Position numbers and translations under genes: made by a program
The notes under the pieces: model-generated
Told to the model about the DNA's origin: nothing
Databases searched by the model: none
What the model saw: the letters and a program-made list of their open reading frames with translations, nothing else
DNA from: Sphagnum magellanicum
Taxonomy: Eukaryota > Streptophyta > Sphagnopsida > Sphagnales > Sphagnaceae
Reading direction: 5' to 3'
Assembly: GCA_021904315.1 (NCBI GenBank)
Contig: CM038918.1
Coordinates: 14,027,349-14,091,348, forward strand
Length of the DNA stretch: 64,000 nt
Part shown: in pieces, positions 47,108 to 58,667 of the stretch
Layout of the letters: every line of letters begins with the position of its first letter
Numbering within the stretch: position 1 is the first letter of the stretch

Positions 47108-49517
47108 AGGACCCGTGAATACTGAGGGGTCTCCAAGTCATGATAATTGTGTTGTGGGTGTGTGATCCTTGTAGTTTGTAAGTTTTGGTAGTGGTCCTGA
47201 CGGGGTGATTTCCCCACTGTGAGATAATTGAAAACGACATGAAAGATACCACCAGAGCTGTGTTATTCTATTCTCCCTTCAATTGCCCCATTCTGCCTGC
47301 CAACTCCCACTGAAGCAATCCCAAACCTAGGAATCCATTTTGCTCTGGATTTATGAGGAAGTTTACAGGCAGCATGTTGTGAGCGGGGTTCATACAGAGC
47401 TCAATGTGTAACACTAGTAGGTCTTTCTTTAATTGATCTATCAAGATACAATGTGAGTGGCTGGAGCGATGTTTAATTCTTTCTTTTTTGGCAGTAAGGT
47501 TCAGGTGAAATCAGGGGAAATTGAGAGAATGACCAGGGCCCAAGACTGCTGGTGTGACCAGAAGCATCAGGATATTGTCAAAGTGAATTCTGCACTCACA
47601 TCTGCTGTTGGTGCTTTACAAGGGTCATTGACTGTCCCTCTCAAGATTCTAGGGTCATTGACTGTTCCTCTCAAGATTCATTAGGTCTAGTACATCCATC
47701 ATAAACAATAGTTTTCTTATGCAATAGTTGAATTTGGCTTTTTAAAACTTGTATGGGATTTCCCATGCCAATGGTGAAATGTAGTAGCTCCTGAAACCTC
47801 CAGCTTCTCTATGTCCTTTCTGTTTGGAATTCATTGAAACACAGAGCTATGCTGTGGCATGTAGCCCGTGTATTTCAATTTAGCAGCGTGGTTCTAATAA
47901 GTGGATGAGCAAGCTTCCAAGTTCCTTCAGTCTTTATATGAGAACTCACAGCACCTGAATAAAGTCACTGCACCAGAGATCTATCAAATCCACTTTCAAT
48001 TTTATCAGAGGATGTGCAGGTGGTCGGGTGAAATAACCTGCTCAATCCACCACCACAGTTACAATTTCTGCCACATGTTTGATTCAAATTTCAGACCTGC
48101 ATTACCTGCCAAGTGGTAAAATGAAGTCCTATAGAGATCCTGATTTTAAAAAACATCAACTAAAGAATTGAGTGGCAACAAAACTACACAACCAAGGCAC
48201 TTGAAAATTACACCAGCATGTATCATTATTGTCCATCATCATCATGTATCTATGAAATCAGAGAATCTCCCTAAACATTGTCACAATGACAATGAGTGCA
48301 GTCACAACCTAATGAGAGTTGCTCACATAGTGTCAACATGAGTGCAGTGATGGGCTGCCACGACTAGTGACTTGATCAGCTCCCAATGGCAGTTTAGAAA
48401 AACAAATAATAATCCACTCCAAATTGACTACCCATCATCAGCTCCCAATGGTGGTTGGTTAGACAAATAAATAACAATCCAACCAAAATTTCACACCAAC
48501 CATCATACAAAATCTTCATGCTGAGTTTCTGTCACATTTCCAGACGCAACAGGAAGACACAGTCATGATGTTGGCTAGCACTAAAAAATGTAGACACAGC
48601 TGATAAAACAAGTCAAAAGTATTCTCATTGAAGCTGCAACAAGCTTGTGAGGGTAAGCTTCATTTCATTTTAGCTTGGCCCTGTCCAAACAAGCATCTAA
48701 GCCAAAGGCATAGACAGGTCTACATACCAGCTACCTAATGAGTAGTCATTGGGGCCCCACTGCACCCTGAACATTTTCTTTCAGCACGCCACTGGCGACA
48801 ACTTGGATGCAGAACATCTGCTAAAGCTACTGCAACACATCTATGAAATTGCAGCAACAATAATTTCAAAGAAAAATGACAAGGAGTGCAGTATCAATTG
48901 GCATCAGTATTATGTCTGTTTTCTCAGTCAAGTAAAACAGAACACCCCAGACCCATCATCCAGTGATCTCTTAAAGCAATTGTTGTAGCACTTTCCCACA
49001 ATGTCATTTGAAAGAAGTGCATTACACCAACTGATTCATTATCAGACCCTTCTACCTGCAACTTGAGAGTAACAATGTTCCTTCAAGATGATTATCGAAG
49101 GGAGGGCAATACAGTTCCCACAGTGAAACCCCTCAAGAGAAACTCTTCTCTAGTCTTATGCTAGAGTGACTCAACTTCTGTCAACCTCAAAACTCCTCCT
49201 ATGTCACCTCATTTGATTTGATCATTTCATACAATGGTCTGAATGCTGTGGCTTGACCGTCAGAACCTCATGTAAACAAACTGCCTAAAAATCTTCCTCA
49301 ACAGAGAAAGGTACCCTGGAGTTGGGAGCTATAATGGGACTTGAAGGCAGAGCATATTTCCTGAGGCCAAAGCATGAGATATCACAACTCTTTGGACCAC
49401 CTTTCATGTTGATTTTAATTGTCTGACAGGACAGCACTTAAAGCATCAGGACTACTACAAAGTCGAAAGAACTAGGAACAAGCAGCACACTAGCTACTTG
49501 TCCAAAAATAGAAACAA
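47108..49517. other. Region between the two convergent RRM copies
   Basis: No gene recognised. A short duplication (GGGTCATTGACTG...CCTCTCAAGATTC) lies at about 47623-47681. ORFs at 47457-47684, 47901-48119 and 48749-48988 have no recognisable domain. A pair of related blocks containing TCAGCTCCCAATGG occurs at about 48378 and 48438. Confidence 0.4.
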
Positions 49518-50393
49518 TCAGAATTCACATGTCCTGAGTGGAGACTTGTCTCCTCCCAAGTTCACTCTCATCTGTCTCCCATCAAAATCCTGTTACCAAA
49601 TACCCACAAGCATTACAAACACCGCAAACCACAGCTGACTTTGATGATGAACCAACACTATTCTATGTCTAACATAAAGTGCAACTCTGCACATTGAAAT
49701 AGATATTCAGAAAATTGTCTTACCACTCCATCCAAATTCTGGATAGCCTCATTCGCTTCTTCGGCATTTGAATAGGTTACAAAGCCAAACCCACGAGACC
49801 TCCCAGATTCTTTGTCAAAGGTCACCTTAGCATCCAAAATCTTTCCATGCAGGTCACTGAACTTTGCCCCGAGACTTTCATCATCCACTGTCCAAGATAG
49901 GTTGCCAACAAACAGTTTGTTTTCACTGTCATAACCTGCACCGCTACCAAAAGGTCTATCCTGCAAAGGCCTTTCACTGGGTGGCCTTTCCACCACCTCA
50001 TTTGGCCGGTGGGAAGCTAACTGTGATCAGAGCCTGTCCTCCCAGCAACTGCAAACACACCCCAGCAATGTCAAGCTAAGTCCATATGGAGTTGGATGTG
50101 CTGTCCTTTTGACAGGCTCTCAAATGAAGGAGGCAAATCAATTTGGAAACTGTTACAGCAACCAGTAATTAGCCTAACATCTCCATCATGGTCTCAGGAC
50201 ATCATGAGTTTAATGCTTTGTCCAAGGAGAAATCAAGATCACCACTACTCGGGACAAAATTAATATTGCATAATAAATCGAGAAGACTCACGTATCCGTC
50301 CAACCTCGACTTGGCAGCCACGGCTTCCTCATGTGACGCCATGGTCACGAAACCAAACCCACGGCATCTGGAAGTTTCTCTGTCGTAAATGAC
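49518..50393 (-). pseudogene. Second chloroplast-type RRM protein copy, 5'-truncated
   Basis: Minus-strand exons: 50393-50292 (VIYDRETSRCRGFGFVTM, second half of RRM1), 50020-49724 (Gly-rich linker plus RRM2: KLFVGNLSW, RGFGFVTY, EANEAIQNLDG) and 49589-49518 (DFDGRQMRVNLGGDK, stop at 49520-49518). Phases agree. The first exon (transit peptide and KLYVGNLPW-type RNP2) is not found within the following sequence. The strong acceptor at 50049 (TTTGCAG) gives the expected LGGQALITVSF segment but then a TGA. The in-frame alternative acceptor at 50021 removes that RRM1 strand. It shares YDSENKLFVGNLSW with the plus-strand copy, so the two are related duplicates in inverted orientation. Probably non-functional. 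Confidence 0.65.
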
Positions 50394-50930
50394 CTGGGAA
50401 ACGCACAGACATCAAACACACGGACTGCTGCGCTCATAACCAGGCATCGAGCTAGGCAAGGTATCGATGCCTGCATGTCATCAATCCATGCTATCATCAA
50501 ACATTTTCATCTTCAAACTGGTCGTCATCTTTGGAAAGGACGAACACCTTTACTCAATTGTTCAGATCAACACCCAAAATAAGGCAACAATTTGTTCGGT
50601 GATCGATACCGGAAAGGTATGCTAAATCCTAAAATTTGAATGCTCTCTCATGCAACGCAATGCCATTTTCAAAACTCAAAACTCTTTTTCCCATTCCTCT
50701 CCTCCCTCCTCCCACTCTCTCTACTCTTCTACTTTTCATTGTTATTCAAGCAAAATGAAAATCAAGCTCGGCTCCTCTTTTTGGTTTTTCTTAAGTTGTA
50801 TTCTTACTTGTGGACATGTGCTTTGAGCATGCTAAATGCTTTCCCAAGTTTTGTGAATTTGCATACTAACTCCAAGTGTTTTGTTGTTGCAAGTGCTAAC
50901 ACAATTCACAATCTCATGTTCCTCCTATGG
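50394..50930. other. Intergenic, no exon 1 for the minus-strand RRM copy
   Basis: I searched both strands by eye for a KLYVGNLPW-like exon and found none. The sequence becomes CT-rich (50690-50730) and then AT-rich. Confidence 0.45.
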
Positions 50931-51930
50931 TGGATTGATGTTCCTTGGTGTTGCTCTTTTCCTTGGTGTACTCCTTGATGAATCTTTGGTGTTCGTGATG
51001 GTCATCTTCCTAATATTGGTTCTCTTCTAGTGCTGGTTTTCTTCCTATTTTTGAGCTTCCCTTGGTGTTACTCCTCTCCTTGGTGTGATTCTTGATGAAT
51101 TGAACATTCCTCTTTTTTTTTGTCTTCACAACAATCCTCTTTTTGGTGCTAATATTCTTTTTGGTACTGGTTCTCTTCCTAGTGCCGGTCCTTTTCTTGG
51201 TGTTCTTGAGTTTCCCTTAGTGCGGCTCCTAATGAATCTAAACCCTCCCTTCTCATGATGGTCCTCTTCTTAGTGTCGGTCCTCTTCTTGATGTTCTTGA
51301 ACTTTCCTTGGTGCGACTCTTGATGAATCAAACCCCCCCTTTCTCATGATAGTCCTCTTCCCAGTGATGGTCCTTTTTATGTTGTTTTGAGCTTCCCTTG
51401 GTGCGGTTCTTGATGAATTGAACCCTCCTTTTTTGTGATGGTCCTCTTCTTCATGTTGGTCCTTTTATTGGTGTTCTTGAGCTTCCTTTGGTGCAGTTCC
51501 TGATGAATCGAACCCCCCTCCCTTTCATGTTGGTCTTCTTCTTGGTGCTGGTGTTTTTTTTAGTGTTATTAAGTTTCCCTTGGTGCTGCTCTTGTCCTTG
51601 GTGTTGCTCCTAGTGAATTGAACCCCCCTCCCCCTCCTGCTATGGTCCTCTTCTAGGTGTTGCTCCTCTTCTTAGTGTTCTTGAACTTCCCTTGGTGTTG
51701 TTCTTCTCCTTGGTGCCACTCTTGATGAATTGACAACCCCCCTCCCCCTTTTTGGTGTTCATGATAGTCCTTTTCTTAGTGTTGGTCCTATCATAATGTT
51801 GGTCCTTTCCTACTATTGGTATTATCTTAATGTTGGTCTTCTTCCTGGTGTTGTTCATCTTTTCCTAGTGTTATTCCTTTCCTTGGTCCTCTTCTAATGT
51901 TCTTGATCCTCTTCCTCATGGATTGAACCT
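50931..51930. repeat. Degenerate ~90-110-bp repeat array
   Basis: Blocks of CTTGGTGTTCTTGAGCTTCC, CCTTGGTGC(G)G and TGATGAAT(T/C)GAACCC recur about eight times from ~50970 to ~51920, at 90-110-bp spacing with many substitutions and C/T-run length changes. No reading frame persists. Confidence 0.75.
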
Positions 51931-52740
51931 CCCTAAATTTGTAGTGATCCTCGATTAGTGCTCTTGAGCTTGGAACCATTGAGTTCCTATCGATCATCAA
52001 ACCATTAAACTACTATTCCTATAGAGTTCATTCAACCTTTTTTTGACCCAACTATTATTATTATTGCATTAGTTTTAAGTTTATCCCCCTTTGCTCTATT
52101 ATCCTATTTTAATTCTTTGAACGCCAAACCCTATTCCTCCCTCTTATTTGGATTAATTGTTTGTGTTTCGTCAAGGTGTTGTAGAAATATTGCAACTCCC
52201 CCCTTTTTTTGCATTTGAACCCTAATTCATTGTTGAGCTTGTTTTTTGAAATATGTTGTTTAAGCCAAGTTCACACCCCTTTATTTAAAAGGGTGAGCTT
52301 GCATTCCCTCTTTGAAATTACAATGAAATTTATTTCCTACTTCTTTGATTGTTGTAGATGACCAAATTGCAATGAAGGTAGTTCATTACTGTCTTGTAAG
52401 TTCCTTTTCGATTACTTGTTCTATTATAGTCATTGATGTTGCTACCTTTCTAACCTACTTGTCTTGCTTTTCCTTCTTTGTTTTTCTAATTTGTTTTACC
52501 AACTCTTTATCCATTGTTTCCATGATGGTCAAGTATTCTTTTGAAATCACAACATGACTCTTCTAATAATTAACTAATAATTTTCTTCCACTAGTCTTTT
52601 TTGTAGGGAGACGAGGTAATGATAACAAGTTGCTACTTACCAATATTTCTTAAGTTTCTAGGATTATGCATTCTATTCCCACATTTGTTGAAAACTACTC
52701 CAAAGTTTCAATCAAATTTTATGTTAAAGAAATAGATTCA
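51931..52740. other. AT-rich intergenic DNA
   Basis: No gene recognised. The ORF at 52345-52557 is hydrophobic and Ser/Thr/Phe-rich with no start context or domain. Confidence 0.35.
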
Positions 52741-53560
52741 AGGTTAGTGTCGCAACTCCACTTTGAGGGAAGTGTGAGGATGAAATTCACACTCTTGAAA
52801 TTGGGACTTGGGAGTCCTTCGAGACTCCCGAAACTTCAGAATTCAATTGCAAGGGTCAAAACAGCTTGCATTGGGGTGTTCTTTATATCATTGGAAAGCT
52901 ATTGAAGTTTATATGTCGAAAATAGCCTCGCATGGGCCATTTGGACATCTACAGCGCAAGTTATGGCAAAAAGAAAGGCTGGGAGTCAAATTGGCAATTT
53001 GACTCCCGACCATTAAAAGTCGAGAATCAACCCAACCTCGGTGCGTGTAGGTGGATTGCGACACACCGTTAGAAAGCTCTCGAAGAGAGCTACAACTTTG
53101 CTTTAGACCTCATCCTAATCGAAGGTCTGAGCAAAGAGTTATGATCGCTCAAAGTCCTGGGAGTCCAACCTGGGACAATTTCGGGATTCCTCCTTAGGAG
53201 TCCCAGGACAAAAAGCCATTCGGATGTGGGTGCCGCAAAGAGGCACATAGTATACTATATGGGGGAAGGTGGTGGCTTCCCCCGAGTCCGGGCTGTGGTG
53301 AGTCAAGTGAGTCCAGAGTTGCCCATGGCTTGTCCTAGCACCAAGGGTGTTCCAAAAAGTGAACTAACCAACTTGTTGGTTAGTTTGATGCAGGTTCGAG
53401 TAAGTGAATACCTTGTCACTCTTCCTAGTCCCATCCCGAAGCTTCAGCATGCCCTTTTATCCCTTTTAGTGTTGAGAGCTAGGAGCGTGCCCCAAGTTTT
53501 TCACAATTCCGTTGTGAGAGTAACTTAGACCCAACTTGGGTCTAACTAGGGACTTGGGAG
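52741..53560. mobile_element. LTR-retrotransposon-like non-coding fragment
   Basis: Composition shifts from AT-rich to balanced GC. Phrases such as TTATATCATTGGAAAGCTAT, CGCAAGTTATGG and CGTTAGAAAGCTCTCGAAGA are reminiscent of LTR or leader segments of plant Ty3-type elements (recalled, not searched). A hairpin AGCTCTC-GAA-GAGAGCT lies at 53075-53091. No gag/pol coding, primer-binding site or paired LTR is visible. Confidence 0.3.
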
Positions 53561-56020
53561 CGCGTCAGTTAGTGATTGTAAAAACTATAGGCATGTCCAC
53601 ATAATACCTAGGTTGATTTTAAACCACAATATTAAACATAGATTCATGAATTGTAATTTTATAGTTGAAGCCATGTTGATTAATTTTTCTTGAACATTTT
53701 TTTTTTTTGCCCATTCCATTTCCCCATCCTCCTCTTAATTTGATTGATAATCATGATTTTTCTTTTCTTTAGTTTGATTTAGTATTGTATATAAGCTATT
53801 AAGTCTTGTTATTTCATCCATGGCTTTAGGGTCTAATGGTCAAATCCTTGTGCTTTTGAACCTAGAGATGATATTTTTTCTTAAGAGTGTTTGGTCTAAT
53901 GTTTTGTCCACCATCTTGCCAAAACTATTTTGTTTAATTTAATGTAGTTCCTATTAATCATTGCTCTATCTTTTTCCTTTTTGAAAGTAGTCTTGAAAGG
54001 TTTAAAGCAAGTTATGTCCAAAGGTTGGAATGTATGGGATGTATGTGAAGGTAAGGTAACCATATCCAGTTTAAATGTTTATGTTTGTTCAATTATTTCA
54101 AGGGTGACATGGGATCCATGGCCATCAAAGATGACTAGATGCATACTTGTTAAAGAGATTCCACTTAGTATTAACCTTTTGAAGAAAAAGAAGAACTATT
54201 TGAAAAGAAATGCAATCATCCATACTTTTGGCTACATAGCAATAAAGGTCCTAGGTTTGCAAAGTTGAATGTAGTCATTTCATATTTTCTTTCCTTTGAA
54301 AATGTAAAACCTTGGTAATGTTGTCTTTATTGCATTAACAACATAATTAATAGTCAACCATTCCTTAGACTTGGGAATGGTGTTATACACGCACTAAAAA
54401 TTTCATTTTGCCAATGGCTCCAAACTGTCTTCTTGCTTAGATGCCTATTTCATTAAAGTTTTAGATATGATCTGGAACATGGTTGTGCTTGTTATACTTG
54501 GACGACAAGTTTTGGTATAAAGTATGGCATGATTGGATTATCAATGCTTGAACTTTATTGATATTTAGTTTTTTAGTTTGACAAATGTTAAGTTCAAAAT
54601 GTTTGTGCTTCAACCAATACCACTAAGATGTCCTTGATATTCCTCCTTGGAAAGGTGTTGGCCTTGTTTGGGTTAGTTTTACCACTTTCATTTTCAATTG
54701 TTGAAGGTTTATTGACAGCTTAACATCCTACATAACCAAAACCCAAAAAATCATAACCTAATATTCTATTGTTAATACACTTGTTAGTAGCCCAATTTCT
54801 AGATTTTGTTTTTCCATACAAATGATCAGATATTGAAGTTAATGGTATGTTCCAATGCCTATTTGGCTTCCTCAATGACATTGTCCTTATCTCAATTGCA
54901 CTATGGCCTCCTTCAATGCCTGGTTGCTCCATTTGCCTCTAATGCTGATAGGATTAGATTTATTGACCATTTGTTGTTTTGTTGTTAGTTCTTGTGATCT
55001 AGATGCTATTGGGACATTCTCCTTGTTTTGGTTAGGCTAGTCATCAAACCCACTTCACGTCCTATGAAACACATTCAATAACATCATGATTTAGAGCCAT
55101 CGGGCCCCAACCTCCAACAAGTTGGGGGTGTTTGGTTTGGCCCTACTAGAGGTGTAAGCTTGAATCTTTTGTATTTTGACCAATTTTGAAAAAAATGTGA
55201 AAGATTAGGGTAAATGTGAAATGCATATGTTTTTAGTTGTTTGCAAATTTTGATCAATGCATAAAATTCTTCAAAGTCTACCCATACTAAATTTTGATCA
55301 ATTGTCTTTGTGTAAGTAGTAGGTTTGTATAACAAATTATGATTTCTTGGAGCTTGAAGAAATCTACCTCTCTTATGGCTACCTATATTATACCAAGGAA
55401 TTATAGAATTCAGTCTCCAACAATAATACAAAAATTTCTTGAACTTTTGATTGTAAAGTTCATCTATTTCATCCTTCTTTAGATGCCCCCTTGCATCCAC
55501 CTTTGAATCTTGGTTTTTTTTTTCTTTTTTGACAACACTAGGATTTGAGTGTTGATGATCAGACTTTTGTAGCTCCTCTTTGGCTAGTTCAGTGTGTGTA
55601 GTTTCTTGATTAGTTATTGAGACTCTTCTTTGGCTACTTTAAGTTGTAATGTTTGTTCTTGTTGATTTGCTAGGACTTGTGTTTTTGATTTAAAGCTCTC
55701 TATTCTTTCTATGTTGTTTGACTTGTATTGGTCTAGCCCATATGCTTTCAAAACTTTGATGAATTATTTGAGGCTAGCTCTTTCACAAATTGGAAGCTTT
55801 GACATACTAAAGAATTTTGCTTGTATCGTTGGAAGAATGAATTATGTATGCAGATTTGTAGCATTGCTTTGTGAATTTGATGCTTTTAGTTTTTGGCGAG
55901 ATTGGGATGTGCACAAAATTGGGGGGAAATTAAAAAGGTTTCACCAATTAATGTGTAGGATTTGAGTATCCATTGAATTCTTGTAAACCCTAATCTTGTC
56001 TATGGTTAGTTGTGTGCTAT
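53561..56020. other. AT-rich intergenic DNA with weak ORFs
   Basis: A 138-codon minus-strand ORF (55500-55084) and a 70-codon one (54932-54720) have rather protein-like composition and could be remnants of an old transposon gene, but I recognise no family. Nothing else is supported. Confidence 0.3.
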
Positions 56021-56023
56021 AGA

Positions 56024-56448
56024 CCCCATCACCAAACTTTTTTTCCTTGTACCGGTCAGTCCAATTATTTATCACCAAGCTTTTATTTCCACACCAAACA
56101 TGGGGCCCTTGAAAAAGGGGCCCAATTTTTCCTTATAACCAAACATTGAAAGTACCTCATTAAACCCACTTTCCATAATGAAATTCAATTAATCACTCAT
56201 CACCAGATGAGTCCCTTGTAAATCTATTAAATTTTTTTACAAATACGGCCACCAAAATCCCTAATATCCAACTCTACAACCTGTTGGGTGGTCAACAATA
56301 TGAAAAGCTTAGAACAAAATTATTTTCAACCAAGTGTTTGGCGATAAGCTAAAAGGTGAATGCCCATAAGAATTGTTTTGTTCTAACATAGGTAGACTAC
56401 TGCACTACGTGGACGCTTGATGGCCAACCTATGTTTGGGTGATGGGCC
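56024..56448. mobile_element. MITE with CCCATCACC(C)AAAC terminal inverted repeats
   Basis: Begins CCCCATCACCAAAC (56024-56037) and ends GTTTGGGTGATGGGCC (56433-56448), complementary apart from one base. About 425 bp with no coding capacity. A related copy in inverse orientation lies at 62941-63230. Flanking target duplication not identified. Confidence 0.75.
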
Positions 56449-57290
56449 TTTCTACCCTACCATGTTGGAATTGAAAACAATGAAACAATAATGATTGTAA
56501 AAAGATGTGTTCAACTTGATAATCACATAACTTGTCACAAACTTCCCAATCCTTCTTCATGATCTAGTCTACTCCTAATGACTAGTTGCACTCAAAGTAT
56601 AGATCATTCCAATCAATGTTACCTCCACAAAGATTGCCATCCAATGCCATGCACATCCAATGCCACAACCATATCACATGTGACATGTTATGAGATCAAA
56701 TTAAAAATATCCCATATTTCCAAATGTCAAAACATGCACAAATATCTTGGATGTACTATATTGGATGGTTCCTTGCCCTTTTTAAAAATGTTCTCTTATA
56801 TATATATATATATATATATATATCCAATTTTGAGATATAGCCAAAATGGCAATCATCATCCACAGGAAGATTTAGTCAAATTCAGCTTTACGCCAAAGAT
56901 GAAAGTTTAAGAATTCTTTTATATTTTGGCTACTTGTTGGAACCCATTGTAGAAATTTGGCAATTTGATTAATTAATTAATTAAAGCTGGAAAATTCAGG
57001 CCAATTTTTTTTTCACAAAAATGCCTTGTAGTTGTAGGTATGTGTTGAAACCAGATCTTTAAGTCTAAATAAATAAATAAATAAATATTAGCCCTCAAAG
57101 AATAAGACTGGCTCAGACCTGTCCATTAATAAGCATCTGTGTGCAGAAAACAGGATGGTCCTAGAATCTCTAGCTCTTTCCACGTTCCCAATGCAACGTG
57201 ATCAAGGAATCACGTTCCAATTAGCGTTCCCAATGGAATGTGATCATGTAATCAGTTGTAATCAAAAGTTCCCTAACGGGATTCGACCGG
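56449..57290. other. Intergenic with (TA)n microsatellite
   Basis: (TA)n at 56798-56822 and (AAAT)n at 57067-57087. No gene seen. The region becomes GC-richer from 57170 toward the promoter of the next gene. Confidence 0.45.
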
Positions 57291-58667
57291 TCATCAGCGG
57301 TGCCCAGGACAAAGAGCAAGGGCGCGAGTGAGGCGCTGTGCAGTGTGCGGGTGGCACTCTACCGGCCATCACCGGTCGACGCGCGGTCGTTCTCTCGTTT
57401 TGGGTTCTTTCTCTCTCTCTCTCTCTCGGCCATGTTTTCGTGGACGGCCAAACTCTCTGCGCTGTTTGCTCGCTCGCTTGCTCGCTCGCAAGAGGCGTAC
57501 CGATTTCCGAACCAGGCCGTGGCCCTTGTGTCGCTGCGCTCCCCTCTCATCGCGCGGTTGTTTCGTTGGAAACAAATTATCCGATTTTTTCTGCAATTTG
57601 ACAGGACGAAAAGCGACCAAGATTCCTTGTTGTTTTAAGAAAAGTCTTTTTCACTCTACCTTTCTTTCCATCGCTTGTGTTGGCAGGATGTGGTTACTAT
57701 ATTTTCGCGTTGTTGCCTTTTTGTTTGCTTTTTGTTATGGCGAGCGAGTTCGTTTCTAGTGAGTGTATATTTAGAAATCGTGTAAGTATATTTTGTGGTG
57801 GAGCCCGGGTGGGAGACAAGCCAGCAAGCCAGCCAGCCATATTTCGTGTTCATCATCGCTGTTCGCAGTTTTGTTTTGGTTTTTGTAGCGACGACATCAG
57901 ATGATCAAATAAAGGCGAATTTTGTTTTCGCAGAGACTTTGCCGCTGTGCTCTGCGATTTGTGGACAAATTTCATTTCACCTTCATATCGTTGTGTTTTT
58001 TTGGTGCCGCTTGCTGCACGGTGTCGTTGTGCGATACTGTTGTTATTTGTCTGCAGTTACCCCTGTTGCTTCCGCGTCTGAAAACATCCAGGATTACCGT
58101 AAATTACTGACGATGTTCCCCTAGCTAGTCTACAGCTGTTGATTGTGCTATTGTGGCGTTTTTCTGTTTGTACCTAGATAGAGATTAACTTAGAAGCAGA
58201 CGGATCCTTAGAGGGAGAGACAGAAGAGAGAAGAGGGGGAGGAGCTTCTGTTCGTCAAGCCGATTTTCTTTCGCCCTAAAATTAGTCGAAGAACCGCGAT
58301 TTGCACTTGCAAATCCGAGAGTTTTCAGTTTGCCTGGAGTGCCTGGGGATTTGATTCACGAGAGTTGCATCCTTCGGCAAGAAGAAGAGGAGGAAGAATA
58401 AGAAGCAGGAGAGGGAGGAGAACAGGAGGCTTTTTTCTCTCTAACTTTTTGTTTGCCCTAACAACAGCGTTTGTTATCCCTTCTTCGATCTTTAGAGGTT
58501 TATTTGTTTGCGTTCGTGGCAGAGATTCGGTTTCCGGAAGTGTGTGCTTTAAACCTAGCGCTGGTCATTTTGGAAATCTGAATACATCTGCGCGCAACGG
58601 GGACAAAGAACAAGCACATCTATTTTCTGAGTATCTGGGGAGTTTGTGTTTGCTTTTGAGAGTCGTA
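57291..58667 (+). promoter_or_regulatory. Probable promoter and long 5' leader of the acyl-CoA-binding protein gene
   Basis: A sharp rise in GC, a (TC)n tract at 57410-57428 and purine-rich stretches (58203-58250, 58376-58430) suit a transcribed leader. Overlapping ORFs at 57300-57759 have Arg/Ser/Leu-rich, shadow-like composition. The kinase-length frame open from 58365 to the ATG at 58668 has no ATG of its own. No TATA box is obvious. Confidence 0.4.

Noticed and set aside
53226..53528. 100-codon plus-strand ORF
   Set aside because: It sits in an LTR-like non-coding fragment without gag or pol motifs.
55084..55500. 138-codon minus-strand ORF
   Set aside because: It is protein-like in composition but matches no family I recognise and has no flanking exons; left as intergenic.
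57300..57759. Three overlapping Arg/Ser/Leu-rich plus-strand ORFs
   Set aside because: They lie in a GC-rich leader or promoter with a (TC)n tract; several frames are open by composition and no protein family is recognised.
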